Part shown: piece after piece, positions 27,745 through 35,974 of the stretch
Layout: every line of letters begins with the position of its first letter
Numbering within the stretch: position 1 is the first letter of the stretch
Assembly (NCBI RefSeq): GCF_021729085.1
Contig: NZ_JAJSAR010000002.1
Coordinates: forward strand, 248,001-312,000
From: Pseudohongiella sp. O18
Lineage (GTDB): Bacteria > Pseudomonadota > Gammaproteobacteria > Pseudomonadales > Pseudohongiellaceae
Length of the DNA stretch: 64,000 bases
Direction: 5' to 3'
Notes under the pieces: model-generated
The model's input: only the letters and a program-made list of their open reading frames with translations
Told to the model about the DNA's origin: nothing
Databases searched by the model: none
Made by a program: the position numbers and the translations under genes

Positions 27745-27864
27745 ATGAATTCCTGTATATAGATTAGGGCCCGGGCGGGCCTGCGTCCGCACGGGAATTT
27801 CAAAAAGGGCGTTAATTTAACACGGCAGGAGGGGGATCGGAAGTTTGCTGACCGGCCCTGCCAA

Positions 27865-27990
27865 TCAGAATAGCTGCATAACCTGGCGGATAAAAATGAG
27901 TGCCAGAATTACCACCACGATATACGAGACTGTATCGCTGACCTGAAAACCAAAAAACTTTTTAGGTTTGCCTTCGTTATTTTGTGCCAT
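27865..27990 (-). CDS. 41-residue single-pass membrane protein
   Basis: This very short gene lies in the 341-base gap between leuB and the cryptochrome gene. The product has a basic head (NNEGKPKKFFGF) and one hydrophobic helix of about 16 residues (VSYIVVVILALIFIRQ), then a short tail ending at F41. AGGA lies 6 bases before the ATG. I recognise no family. The head-plus-helix layout is typical of small inner-membrane proteins with the head in the cytoplasm. The ribosome site and amphipathic layout make chance less likely, but conservation has not been checked. Confidence 0.6.
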   Translation of the reverse strand: MAQNNEGKPKKFFGFQVSDTVSYIVVVILALIFIRQVMQLF

Positions 27991-28085
27991 GTCAGATCCT
28001 GCATCCTTGTCATACATGGAGCGTAGATTACACAACATTGTCAATGCTTACTAGCACCGAATGGGGGGGATTTAGGGTAAATCTC

Positions 28086-29441
28086 CTACGAAACGGGCCA
28101 ATCGGCTGCATCAACCGAGTCCAGCTGGGTATTTGGCTGCTCAGGTGCCCAGTGCCGCACATAGTCTCCGTGAGGGTCGAACTGGGCCGCCTGCTTTTCA
28201 ATATTGAAGTGTCGACCACCGCGAGGATCCACTCCCACGCCAGCGATATATTGCCAGTTGCCCCAGTTTGACGCGACATCATAATCAACCAGCTGGTGCT
28301 CAAACCAGGCCGCGCCATAGCGCCAGTCCATGCCCAGTTCGTTGACAAAGCAACTGGCTGCAATCTGACGTCCCCGATTGGACAGGTAGCCGGTCGCCTT
28401 CAATTCCCTCATGCAGGCGTTTACCAGCGGCCAGGGCGTATTGCCATGACACCACTTCTGGTATCGCTCAGGATGCAGGCAGGCATGCGGTGCCTGCTTG
28501 CGCAGGCCTTTCAGGCGGTACAGGCTGTCATGCTGCGCCAGCGCCAGCCAGTGAAAGTATTCGCGCCAAAGCAGCTCCTGCAGCAGATGCTGACTGGATG
28601 CGGTGACACCGTTTTGTTCCTCGTGTCGTTGCAACATGTGTGCAGCACGGCGCACTGACAGACATCCCTGCGAGAGTGCCGCTGATAACCTGCTGGAGTT
28701 GTCCCTGCCAGACAGCGCGTTGCGTGTCTCCTTATAGGTCATCGGTAACTCTGATTCGAAGTAACGCCTGGCATGACTGGAGGCAGCCGACTCACCCGGC
28801 GGGAAAGCGAGATCCGCGCTATTGTCGGCGCCGGGGCGCTGACCGCCATTGGCTGCCAACGGCGGCAGTGTTGGCAGCCAGGCGGGTAACGGGCTGCTTT
28901 CTACAACACGCAGTGGCGGTCGGGGCAGAGAATCAGGCGTCTGAATGGGAAGTTGTGGCGGAAGATTCTGAACCCGCTGGCGAAATGCCGCAAATCCCTG
29001 CTTCAGTGTGCTCAGTTCGGTGTCAATCTGTTCGAGCTCATACAGCGTATTGTTATCTACCTGCACTATTTGCAGATTGGGGAAACGAGACTGCAGATAG
29101 CTCAGAATCCGGCGCTCATCACTGCCATTCTGACGACTGCAGACCAGGCGGTTGACGGGGTGTCGGTCAATCAACTGGCTTAGCTGTTGTTCTGTGTAGC
29201 CGTACTTGATATCAAGATATTGACCGCGGTCGCGCAGGGAACGGCCCAGTTCGGCAAGCGACTCGTTCAGGTAGCGCCAGCGATGCAGGCCCATTGAGCT
29301 GATATGATAGCGATGTGGCAGAAACCATCGCTGATCAACACAATAAACACAAATTAATGCGTCGCTTTGTGAGGCCCGCAGCAGGGCCGGGTTGTCACTA
29401 AGCCGCAAATCATTCGTTATCCAGTACAAAGTTGTCGCCAT
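28086..29441 (-). CDS. DASH-type cryptochrome/photolyase
   Basis: This 451-residue flavoprotein belongs to the photolyase/cryptochrome superfamily, and DASH members repair thymine dimers chiefly in single-stranded DNA. The N-terminal antenna domain begins LYWITNDLRLSDNPALL. In the FAD domain, TYKETRNALSG followed by SRLSAALSQGCLSVRR is typical of the DASH branch, as is LLQELLWREYFHWLA. The tryptophan-rich end, NWGNWQYIAGVGVDPRGGR, is standard. No ribosome site is obvious. It is divergent from a cytochrome c gene. A general photolyase is less likely given the DASH signature. Confidence 0.9.
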   Translation of the reverse strand: MATTLYWITNDLRLSDNPALLRASQSDALICVYCVDQRWFLPHRYHISSMGLHRWRYLNESLAELGRSLRDRGQYLDIKYGYTEQQLSQLIDRHPVNRLVCSRQNGSDERRILSYLQSRFPNLQIVQVDNNTLYELEQIDTELSTLKQGFAAFRQRVQNLPPQLPIQTPDSLPRPPLRVVESSPLPAWLPTLPPLAANGGQRPGADNSADLAFPPGESAASSHARRYFESELPMTYKETRNALSGRDNSSRLSAALSQGCLSVRRAAHMLQRHEEQNGVTASSQHLLQELLWREYFHWLALAQHDSLYRLKGLRKQAPHACLHPERYQKWCHGNTPWPLVNACMRELKATGYLSNRGRQIAASCFVNELGMDWRYGAAWFEHQLVDYDVASNWGNWQYIAGVGVDPRGGRHFNIEKQAAQFDPHGDYVRHWAPEQPNTQLDSVDAADWPVS

Positions 29442-29572
29442 GTGATCGCGCCCATCGAGTAAATTGGGGTAAAATTGCGCCGCGCGGCAAGATGCAGATC
29501 AAACCGGTGAATTTGGGTCTGTTCCGTGCAGATGTAGGGTATCACCGGTGCTTATGAATTTCAGGAGTAATT

Positions 29573-30007
29573 ATGAAGCAAGTGTACATCCCGGTTTTAA
29601 CTGTATTGGGCACCGTAGCGGTCATTGGAATCGCCTGGATGAATCTGGATCTGCCTAATCAATCACGCGTTCATGCCTGCATTGGCGACTGTTATGAACA
29701 GTATGTAGCAGACAACGGTAACATTCTCGATCAGCAGCGTGCTGCCGCTGAGGCGGCTGCCTCAGCCAGTCCAGCAGAGCTTGGTGCGGCTACCTACGCC
29801 AGCTGTGCCGCCTGTCACGGCGCCAATGGCGGCGGTGGCATTGGCCCGACTCTGGCTGGTCGCAGCCCGGACTTCATCGTAGAGGCGCTGACAGCCTACA
29901 AAAACCGGGAAGAGCGTGGTCCACAAAGTGCAATGATGTACGCGACGGCGGCAGCACTGACCGACGACGAAATGCAGAATCTGGCAGCTTACATCGGGAC
30001 ACTGTAA
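29573..30007 (+). CDS. Membrane-anchored class I cytochrome c
   Basis: This 144-residue protein has one N-terminal membrane segment (PVLTVLGTVAVIGIAW) and a periplasmic haem domain. The haem site is C78, C81 and H82 (SCAACHG), and M121 or M122 in PQSAMMYATAAAL should be the sixth ligand. A further pair, C36 and C40, lies just outside the membrane and could form a disulfide. An alanine- and glutamate-rich linker joins anchor and domain. Such proteins pass electrons to oxidases, so the cbb3 oxidase in this window is a possible partner, though the genes are 16 kb apart. AGGAG precedes the ATG closely. Confidence 0.9.
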   Translation: MKQVYIPVLTVLGTVAVIGIAWMNLDLPNQSRVHACIGDCYEQYVADNGNILDQQRAAAEAAASASPAELGAATYASCAACHGANGGGGIGPTLAGRSPDFIVEALTAYKNREERGPQSAMMYATAAALTDDEMQNLAAYIGTL

Positions 30008-30030
30008 GTCTGATAAATGCCGGGCGCGAT

Positions 30031-30061
30031 AGCCGTCTGCAGGGCAATTCTGCAGACGGCT
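30031..30061. terminator. Strong hairpin between cytochrome c and aldo/keto reductase genes
   Basis: Perfect 12-base arms AGCCGTCTGCAG (30031-30042) and CTGCAGACGGCT (30050-30061) with loop GGCAATT lie 24 bases past the cytochrome c stop. Neither side has a T tract. It sits between convergent genes and could end transcription from either side or stabilise mRNA ends. Confidence 0.6.
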
Positions 30062-30129
30062 AAGCGAAAACCCTCATACCTGTGCCGATCTCTCCCTGGC
30101 CGCAGGTCCCTTCGTTAAGCAGCTTCTCG

Positions 30130-31095
30130 CTATACCATCGGCAGCTCGTCGACGGTCGCAACCATGCGGCGTCGCATGGCTTCATCGGGCAGTCGTCCAA
30201 GCATCGCGCCGATATTGTCTTCCATATTGCTGGGTCGACTGGTCGATGGCGTGGCGGCGGTGACCGCAGGGTGGCTGAGCACAAATTTCAGGAAGAACTG
30301 TCCCCAGGTTGACGCATCGAATTCACTGGCGTACTCAGGGACTGGCCGGTCGCCAACACGCGACCAGAGACGAGTGCGGCCAAACGGCGCGTATACCAGC
30401 ACGCCTATACCGCGTTCCTGGGCCAGTGGCAGAATCGTTTCCTCAACGTCGCGGTTGTCGACGGCGTAATCGATACCGATAAAATCCAGTGGCTGGCTGC
30501 GCATGACCTCAATCAGGTGATCGTATTGTCCGGGGAAGGTAGTAGTAATACCCATGTAACGAATGCGACCAGCCTCTTTGTACTCGCGCAGAATGCCGAG
30601 CTGCGTGTCCGGGTCACCCATATTGTGAACCTGGATCAGGTCAATAACAGGTTTGGCTATGCGTTCGAAGGAGGTTTCAATCTGTTCGCGGGCAGCCTCG
30701 GGATCTGCGCTGCCGCCATCCCGGCCGGCGACATTGACTTTGGTTGCCCAGAACAGTGAGTCATTGATACCCAGTTCCTGGGCAATCTGGCCTGCCACTT
30801 CCTCCGATGCGCCATAACCGGGAGCGGTATCAAACACACGCCCACCCAAAGAGTGCATGCGCTGCAGTACGTCCCGAACAGCGCTGATGTCTTCGCTGCG
30901 TGCCACCTGTGCAAATGTGGCGGAGCTGCCCAGTCCGATGGCAGGCAGCATCTGTCCGGAAGATGGAATTGGTCGCATTATGGGTGACGCATTCTGCGCC
31001 AGCGCCAGAAAGGATGGCGATAAAGTCAGCGCCGCTCCTGCGCCAAGACTGGTACCCAGGAACTTGCGACGCGAAAGAACACGGTTATTGCTCAT
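30130..31095 (-). CDS. Tat-exported aldo/keto reductase
   Basis: This 321-residue protein carries a twin-arginine signal (SRRKFLGTSLGAGAALTL, then a cut near LALAQ), so it should fold with its cofactor before export. The rest is an aldo/keto reductase barrel: FDTAPGYGASEE holds the catalytic Asp and Tyr, WATKVN the Lys, and IQVHNMGD the His. The C-terminal NADPH-binding region is TAATPSTSRPSNMEDNIGA. Most family members are cytoplasmic; exported ones are less common and their substrates are unknown. GGAG lies 7 bases before the ATG. Confidence 0.88.
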   Translation of the reverse strand: MSNNRVLSRRKFLGTSLGAGAALTLSPSFLALAQNASPIMRPIPSSGQMLPAIGLGSSATFAQVARSEDISAVRDVLQRMHSLGGRVFDTAPGYGASEEVAGQIAQELGINDSLFWATKVNVAGRDGGSADPEAAREQIETSFERIAKPVIDLIQVHNMGDPDTQLGILREYKEAGRIRYMGITTTFPGQYDHLIEVMRSQPLDFIGIDYAVDNRDVEETILPLAQERGIGVLVYAPFGRTRLWSRVGDRPVPEYASEFDASTWGQFFLKFVLSHPAVTAATPSTSRPSNMEDNIGAMLGRLPDEAMRRRMVATVDELPMV

Positions 31096-31203
31096 CAGAC
31101 TACTCCGGTTTGTTTGAATGGTTATTCAGAGACCCGCGCGAGGCAGTTTACCCAGAGGGCTTATACCGCATCAACAAAAACCGGTTTGCCCGCCGGATAC
31201 CAG

Positions 31204-31830
31204 TCAACTCCGCCGGAAGATGACACTCAGATTGTTGGCAGGCATTTCAACCGTGTCCGCCAGTTCAAGTTGATGCTGGCCTGCCAGCTGCACCACATCT
31301 TCAAGGTGCCGCACGCCCCACTGCGGATTTCTGCTTTGCAGGTCGGCATCAAACGCGGCGTTGCTGTCTGCAGTATGGCGGCCTCCACGCTGATAGGGGC
31401 CATACAGATACAGAATGCCACCAGCATTCAGCAAGGCCTCTGCATGGCGCATCAAACCCTGTGTCGCTGACCAGGGACTGATGTGAATCATGTTGATGCA
31501 GGTGATGAGGTCCAGCGCGACAGGGTCCAGTCCGGCCACTGCCAGTTGCGCTCTGGTCTGGGCAGGCTCGCCACTGATATCCAGCAGAAGTGGAGGCTGC
31601 AGCGCGTCGATGCCCTCGTGTTCGCGCCACGCGGCAATGCTCGACAGTGCATCGGGGTTGATATCGCTGGGCCACCATCGCGCAACTGGCAGTTCATGGC
31701 TGAAGAAAATGGCATGTTCGCCAGTACCCGCTGCGATCTCAAGAGCCATGTCACCAGATTTTACAAACGACTTCAGAACCTGACAGATTGGTTCGCGGTT
31801 ACGCAGCGCCGATGGTGCACTCTGTCTCAT
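31204..31830 (-). CDS. DUF938 SAM-dependent methyltransferase-like protein
   Basis: This 208-residue cytoplasmic protein belongs to the DUF938 family, which has the methyltransferase fold. The SAM-binding glycine loop is in ALEIAAGTGEHAIFFS, motif II acidic residue in WWPSDINPDAL, and the family hallmark is CINMIHISPWSATQGL. YLYGPYQRGGRHTADSNAAFD is also typical. The substrate is unknown. The start overlaps the stop of the MAPEG gene by four bases (ATGA), so the two are translationally coupled. Confidence 0.87.
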   Translation of the reverse strand: MRQSAPSALRNREPICQVLKSFVKSGDMALEIAAGTGEHAIFFSHELPVARWWPSDINPDALSSIAAWREHEGIDALQPPLLLDISGEPAQTRAQLAVAGLDPVALDLITCINMIHISPWSATQGLMRHAEALLNAGGILYLYGPYQRGGRHTADSNAAFDADLQSRNPQWGVRHLEDVVQLAGQHQLELADTVEMPANNLSVIFRRS

Positions 31831-32216
31831 GCCGGAAGCAGCGCCATAACGGCAGCCACAATGGCCCCGATGACAAGAAACAGATTGGGCAGCATGGTAA
31901 GAGCGAATCCAAGGCCACGAGTCTTGGGGTCTTTCACGTAGGCGATGGCGTAAAGCTGGCGTCCGATGACAAAAATCAGACCGAGTATGGCGGCATAAAA
32001 TGCACTGATACTGTTGGCAAACATGTAGATAGCCGGCAGGAAGATCACCAGGCTTTCCAGTGTGTTCATCTGCACCCGATAGTAACGCTCAAAGGTCGGG
32101 TCGCCCTGAACTGCTGGTGCGGGCACATTGTATTTTCCCCGAGCTCGTCCAACCTGTACGCCGAAGACGATGTATTGCAGCAGTGCGACAGCAACGATCA
32201 ACATTACCCATGCCAT
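31827..32216 (-). CDS. MAPEG-family membrane protein
   Basis: This 129-residue inner-membrane protein has four hydrophobic segments and fits the MAPEG family, which in other organisms includes glutathione-dependent enzymes. The region between segments 1 and 2 reads FERYYRVQMNTLESLVIFLP, where Arg, Asn and Glu are the conserved MAPEG residues. GRQLYAIAYVKDPKTRGLGF is the second conserved loop. No glutathione-linked gene is nearby; its coupled neighbour is a DUF938 methyltransferase-like protein. The reaction is unknown. Confidence 0.85.
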   Translation of the reverse strand: MAWVMLIVAVALLQYIVFGVQVGRARGKYNVPAPAVQGDPTFERYYRVQMNTLESLVIFLPAIYMFANSISAFYAAILGLIFVIGRQLYAIAYVKDPKTRGLGFALTMLPNLFLVIGAIVAAVMALLPA

Positions 32217-32286
32217 GATGGCTTCCCCTGTTGGTGTGTGATGGTGGCCTGATCATACGGTCTGGCACTGGCATTCACAAGCGCGG

Positions 32287-33108
32287 TTAAAGTCCGAAGC
32301 GCTCGCGCAGAAATCTGGCGACACCGTCTTCATGGTGATGCCCGATGACAGCCGTGGCAGCGGCTTTGACCGGATCTTTGGCATTGCTCGTGGCGTAACT
32401 CTCATCAGCAATGGCAAACATGCTCAGGTCATTGTCGCTGTCGCCAAAGCATATAACCCGGGAGGCGCCCAGTTGCTCACGCAGTGCCGCAATTGCTGCC
32501 CCTTTGCTGGCCTCGCTGTGGTGAATGTCAATCCACTTGAGAGACTGGTCTTCCATGGCCGGTCCGGAATAGGCAACCAGCAGCGGTTCATTGGAGATGT
32601 TGTCGTTTACAAAGTCGACAGATTCATTTTGACCGATCATGTTAATGTTGGTGATCTGTACGTCGTTCGGCATGGCCTGCAGTGGTTTGACCGGCGTCTC
32701 CGAGCGGGCAGCGAACACTCCCAGCAGCCTTTCCTCAACCGAGTGTCGCACTGGCGGGTGGAAAATGGCGTGCTGGTGCTGCTTGTTGATGGTATGAACA
32801 AACGGCGTCAGATCTGCCTGGTCGGCGGCCGCCAGGATGTGCCTGGCCTCAACAATGGTCAGAAAGTTGCCGAGTGAAATGCTTTCCAGGCGTGGATCCC
32901 ATACCAGTACACCGTTGGTATAGACATGGGGCAGTCCGAAGCCATGATCGGCGATGATGTCTTTGGCCGCATGCAGGTTGCGACCGGTCGCTACCGTATA
33001 GGCAATACCGTTGCGTTCCAGCTCGCGCAGAGTGTCGCGCGTGAACACAGAGATTCTGGAAGAATTATCCAGCAGCGTACCATCGAGATCAAAAACGAAC
33101 AGTTCCAT
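32287..33108 (-). CDS. Cof-type HAD-IIB phosphatase
   Basis: This 273-residue cytoplasmic hydrolase belongs to the Cof-like HAD-IIB group, which acts mostly on sugar phosphates and similar small phosphates. Motif I is FVFDLDGTLLDNSS (nucleophile and acid Asp), motif II is TVATGRN, motif III Lys is in HSEASKGAAIAAL, and motif IV is CFGDSDNDLSMF. A type IIB cap lies between motifs II and III. ATG 33108 starts right before motif I; the frame is open to 33162 but lacks support. No strong ribosome site is seen. Its substrate is unknown. Confidence 0.9.
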   Translation of the reverse strand: MELFVFDLDGTLLDNSSRISVFTRDTLRELERNGIAYTVATGRNLHAAKDIIADHGFGLPHVYTNGVLVWDPRLESISLGNFLTIVEARHILAAADQADLTPFVHTINKQHQHAIFHPPVRHSVEERLLGVFAARSETPVKPLQAMPNDVQITNINMIGQNESVDFVNDNISNEPLLVAYSGPAMEDQSLKWIDIHHSEASKGAAIAALREQLGASRVICFGDSDNDLSMFAIADESYATSNAKDPVKAAATAVIGHHHEDGVARFLRERFGL

Positions 33109-33246
33109 AGCAAATACCGGGTTGCGGCCCACCAAGGACTCGCAAAACAATGATTGTAACAAAGCTCGCTGGATTTATCTGCCGCGCAGGGCTACGCTTT
33201 CTGGCAGTACCGGCAGATCAACAATGACAACTCAGGAGCCAGAACA

Positions 33247-34530
33247 ATGAAACAGCTCAGTGCAGTGCTATTCCTATTCGCAAGTGCCGTTGTTAGTGCC
33301 CAGACACCGGCGCTGCCGGCCAATGTGCAGGGGCGTGTTGATGCCGTCATGCCGCAGGTAGTCGACTGGCGCCGCGACTTTCATCAGCATCCTGAACTTG
33401 GCAATCGTGAGTTCAGGACCGCTGGTGTGATCGCATCTCATCTGGAATCACTGGGGATGGAGGTCACCACTGGCGTGGCACACACGGGTGTCGTTGGTAT
33501 TCTGCACGGTGGTCGACCCGGGCCCGTGGTTGCGCTGCGCGCGGACATGGATGCGTTGCCTGTGGAAGAGCAGGTGGATCTGCCGTTTGCCTCACAGGTG
33601 CGCACCGAATACAACGGTCAGGATGTCGGTGTGATGCATGCCTGTGGTCATGATAATCACATGGCCATCCTGATGGGTACAGCCTCTGTGCTTGCGGGTA
33701 TGCGAGATGAGCTGCCCGGTACCGTCATGTTCATCTTTCAGCCAGCCGAGGAAGGCGCTCCCGAAGGCGAGGAGGGTGGTGCCGAACTGATGCTGAAAGA
33801 AGGTCTTTTCGACGAGCTGCGCCCTGATGCCGTGTTCGGCCTGCATGTCTGGCCGATTCCGGCAGGACAGATTGCGGTTCGTGAAGGTGGCACCATGGCA
33901 TCCAGCGACTCCTTCCGGATTCGGGTGCAGGGGCAGCAGACCCACGGCGCAGCCCCATGGGCGGGCATCGACCCGATTGTGATTGCCTCTCAGATCGTAC
34001 TGGGCCTGCAGACGATTCCCAGTCGCCAGCTGGATGCCACGCTGACGCCATCGATTGTGACCGTGGGGGCCATTAATGGCGGTCTGCGCAGCAACATCAT
34101 CCCGGATTCAGTAGAAATGATCGGCACACTGCGTACCTTTGATGCCGAGACACGCCGTCAGATCCATCAGCGTGTTGAGCGAACGGCAAAACAGATTGCA
34201 GAAAGTGCTGGAGCAAGTGCTGAGGTCGATATTTCGCTGGGTTATCCGGTTACCAACAACGATCCGGCCCTGACTCGGCGCATGTCGTCGACACTGCAGC
34301 GTGTAGCGGGTGAACGATTTACCGAGGCATCACTGATTACTGGTGCGGAGGATTTCTCCTACTATGCCAATGAGGTGCCAGGTATGTTCTTTTTCCTGGG
34401 TATTGCCGCCGATGACCCTGCCATGGTTTATCCAAATCACTCACCGTTCTTTTATGCCGATGAGCGGGCTTTGCCGGTGGGCGTGAGTGCCATGACGGCG
34501 CTGGCACTGGATTTTCTGAACGGAAATTAG
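33247..34530 (+). CDS. Exported M20D-type amidohydrolase
   Basis: This 427-residue metallohydrolase has a Sec signal (KQLSAVLFLFASAVVSAQ), so it works in the periplasm or outside. The M20D fold is clear: RRDFHQHPELGNREFRTAG, RADMDALPVEEQ, MHACGHDNHMAI (metal Cys and His), IFQPAEEGAPEGEEGG (catalytic and metal Glu) and TGAEDFSYYAN. The dimerisation domain lies near residues 210-330. Relatives remove acyl groups from amino acids or indole-acetyl conjugates and most are cytoplasmic. AGGAG lies 8 bases before the ATG. It is the first of a run of exported hydrolases. Confidence 0.93.
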   Translation: MKQLSAVLFLFASAVVSAQTPALPANVQGRVDAVMPQVVDWRRDFHQHPELGNREFRTAGVIASHLESLGMEVTTGVAHTGVVGILHGGRPGPVVALRADMDALPVEEQVDLPFASQVRTEYNGQDVGVMHACGHDNHMAILMGTASVLAGMRDELPGTVMFIFQPAEEGAPEGEEGGAELMLKEGLFDELRPDAVFGLHVWPIPAGQIAVREGGTMASSDSFRIRVQGQQTHGAAPWAGIDPIVIASQIVLGLQTIPSRQLDATLTPSIVTVGAINGGLRSNIIPDSVEMIGTLRTFDAETRRQIHQRVERTAKQIAESAGASAEVDISLGYPVTNNDPALTRRMSSTLQRVAGERFTEASLITGAEDFSYYANEVPGMFFFLGIAADDPAMVYPNHSPFFYADERALPVGVSAMTALALDFLNGN

Positions 34531-34540
34531 GAGCAACGCA

Positions 34541-35428
34541 CTAGCGCCGTAGCCACTGTGTTAGTTTGTGCCAGATGCGCAGTGCCGGATAGACGTTGAC
34601 CACACTGTAATGAAAAGGTCGCTTGACCGGCACTGAGCACTGCAGAAAATCTTCTGCTACTGGCAGTATCTGCAGGTCACGGCTGCGCATGCTGGCCACC
34701 TGCTCAGCTGTCATGGGCAAAAATGCTTTGGGCTCGGTGCCCGCCCATCGCTCTGCCAGTTGTACGGCTCGGGTTTTGTGTTTGCCCCGGTAAACGGGAA
34801 CCTCTGGCAGGAACATTGCGACCGGGTGTGGCCAGATGCCCATTTTGCCAAACAGCGGAGCCGCCTGATCAGCATTGGCCGCCTCGCCTTCTACAAACTG
34901 CCAGTCTTTGGCTTTCAACCTTCCCGCATGGGCGATGACGCCGTCCACATAGCTCAGGTCGCGCTGTGTCTTCTTCTCGGGCTGATGACGGAAATACACA
35001 GGAAAATTGTCTGCCAGCTGTGTGATGCGTCGGTCGCGTCGATGGCGCCGGCCACGCAAAAACATGGGGTGCAGAAACGCAGCATCCGGGTACTGCGCAA
35101 AAAACGCCTCGATGTAGTCCTGATCCTGTTGATCGATATCACGGACCACCTGCATATCATCCTGAATAAAAAACACCAGCTCGCTGCGGCTGTTGTCCAG
35201 GGCCAATTGCATATTATTGTAGAGGCCACCATGTCGTGCGCCGTCCTTGACCTGACCCAGCATGAGCTCAACACCGGGCGGTAAAGCCGACAGATAAGCT
35301 TGTGTGTCCGGACAGGTGCTGCGATCATCGACAATACAGATGCGGCTGTCTGGTGCGTGTCGCAACAGCGAATCGACACAGTTTTTAAGGAAGTCGCCGC
35401 GATTGTAGGAAAATACAAAAATGTCCAT
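34541..35428 (-). CDS. Family 2 glycosyltransferase
   Basis: This 295-residue protein starts with a GT-A fold of the family 2 type. The N-terminal donor-binding strand is IFVFSYNRGDFLKNCVDSLL, and RICIVDDRSTCPDT and VFFIQDDMQVVRD give the two acidic sites, the second being the DxD-like metal site. The C-terminal 120 residues do not match a family I know. It has no signal or membrane segment. It stands alone among hydrolase genes, so the glycan it builds cannot be guessed. No clear ribosome site is seen. Confidence 0.82.
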   Translation of the reverse strand: MDIFVFSYNRGDFLKNCVDSLLRHAPDSRICIVDDRSTCPDTQAYLSALPPGVELMLGQVKDGARHGGLYNNMQLALDNSRSELVFFIQDDMQVVRDIDQQDQDYIEAFFAQYPDAAFLHPMFLRGRRHRRDRRITQLADNFPVYFRHQPEKKTQRDLSYVDGVIAHAGRLKAKDWQFVEGEAANADQAAPLFGKMGIWPHPVAMFLPEVPVYRGKHKTRAVQLAERWAGTEPKAFLPMTAEQVASMRSRDLQILPVAEDFLQCSVPVKRPFHYSVVNVYPALRIWHKLTQWLRR

Positions 35429-35524
35429 GCAGGTCCAGTGATTGGCAGTGATTTTAGGCTGCGGCCATTTTACGGTGAATGGCGCCTAATTGCAGTCCTG
35501 CATGAGTAAATACAGGAGTGTTGC

Positions 35525-35974
35525 ATGCTGAAGTGGGACCATCCCGCGCCTTTTATGCACGAATTGACGGTTACCCGTGCCGATATTGATGAGCTCGGGC
35601 ATGTCAATAACGCAGCCTATGTGCGCTGGCTGGAAGCCTGTGCCTGGCGTCACTCCGAGTCACTGGGTCTGTCATTGGCAGAATATCGCGATCTGGATCG
35701 CGCCATGGTCGTGTTGCGTCACGAAATCGATTATCTGGCGGCGGCATACGAAGGCGACGAACTCGTGGTGGCCACCTGGATTGTAGAATCGGACGGGCGG
35801 CTGAAGCTGAGCCGGCACTTTCAGATTCAGAAAGCTGACAGGGGTGACACGCTGCTGCGTGCACGCAGTGCATTCGTGTGTATTGAGCTCAGCACTGGCA
35901 AGGCCAGGCGCATGCCGCAGGAATTCGTCAGTGGCTACGGCCAGGCGATGGTCAATATCAAAGGAGAGCCTTGA
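35525..35974 (+). CDS. YbgC/FadM-like acyl-CoA thioesterase
   Basis: This 149-residue cytoplasmic protein has a 4HBT hotdog fold. The active-site pattern is TRADIDELGHVNNAAYVRWLE, with Asp, His and Asn as in YbgC and FadM. The conserved HEIDYLAAAYEGDELVV strand follows. AGGAG lies 6 bases before the ATG. The stop overlaps the start of the dipeptidase gene by one base (TGATG), so the two are coupled. Why a thioesterase would be paired with a cell-wall dipeptidase is unclear. Confidence 0.87.
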   Translation: MLKWDHPAPFMHELTVTRADIDELGHVNNAAYVRWLEACAWRHSESLGLSLAEYRDLDRAMVVLRHEIDYLAAAYEGDELVVATWIVESDGRLKLSRHFQIQKADRGDTLLRARSAFVCIELSTGKARRMPQEFVSGYGQAMVNIKGEP

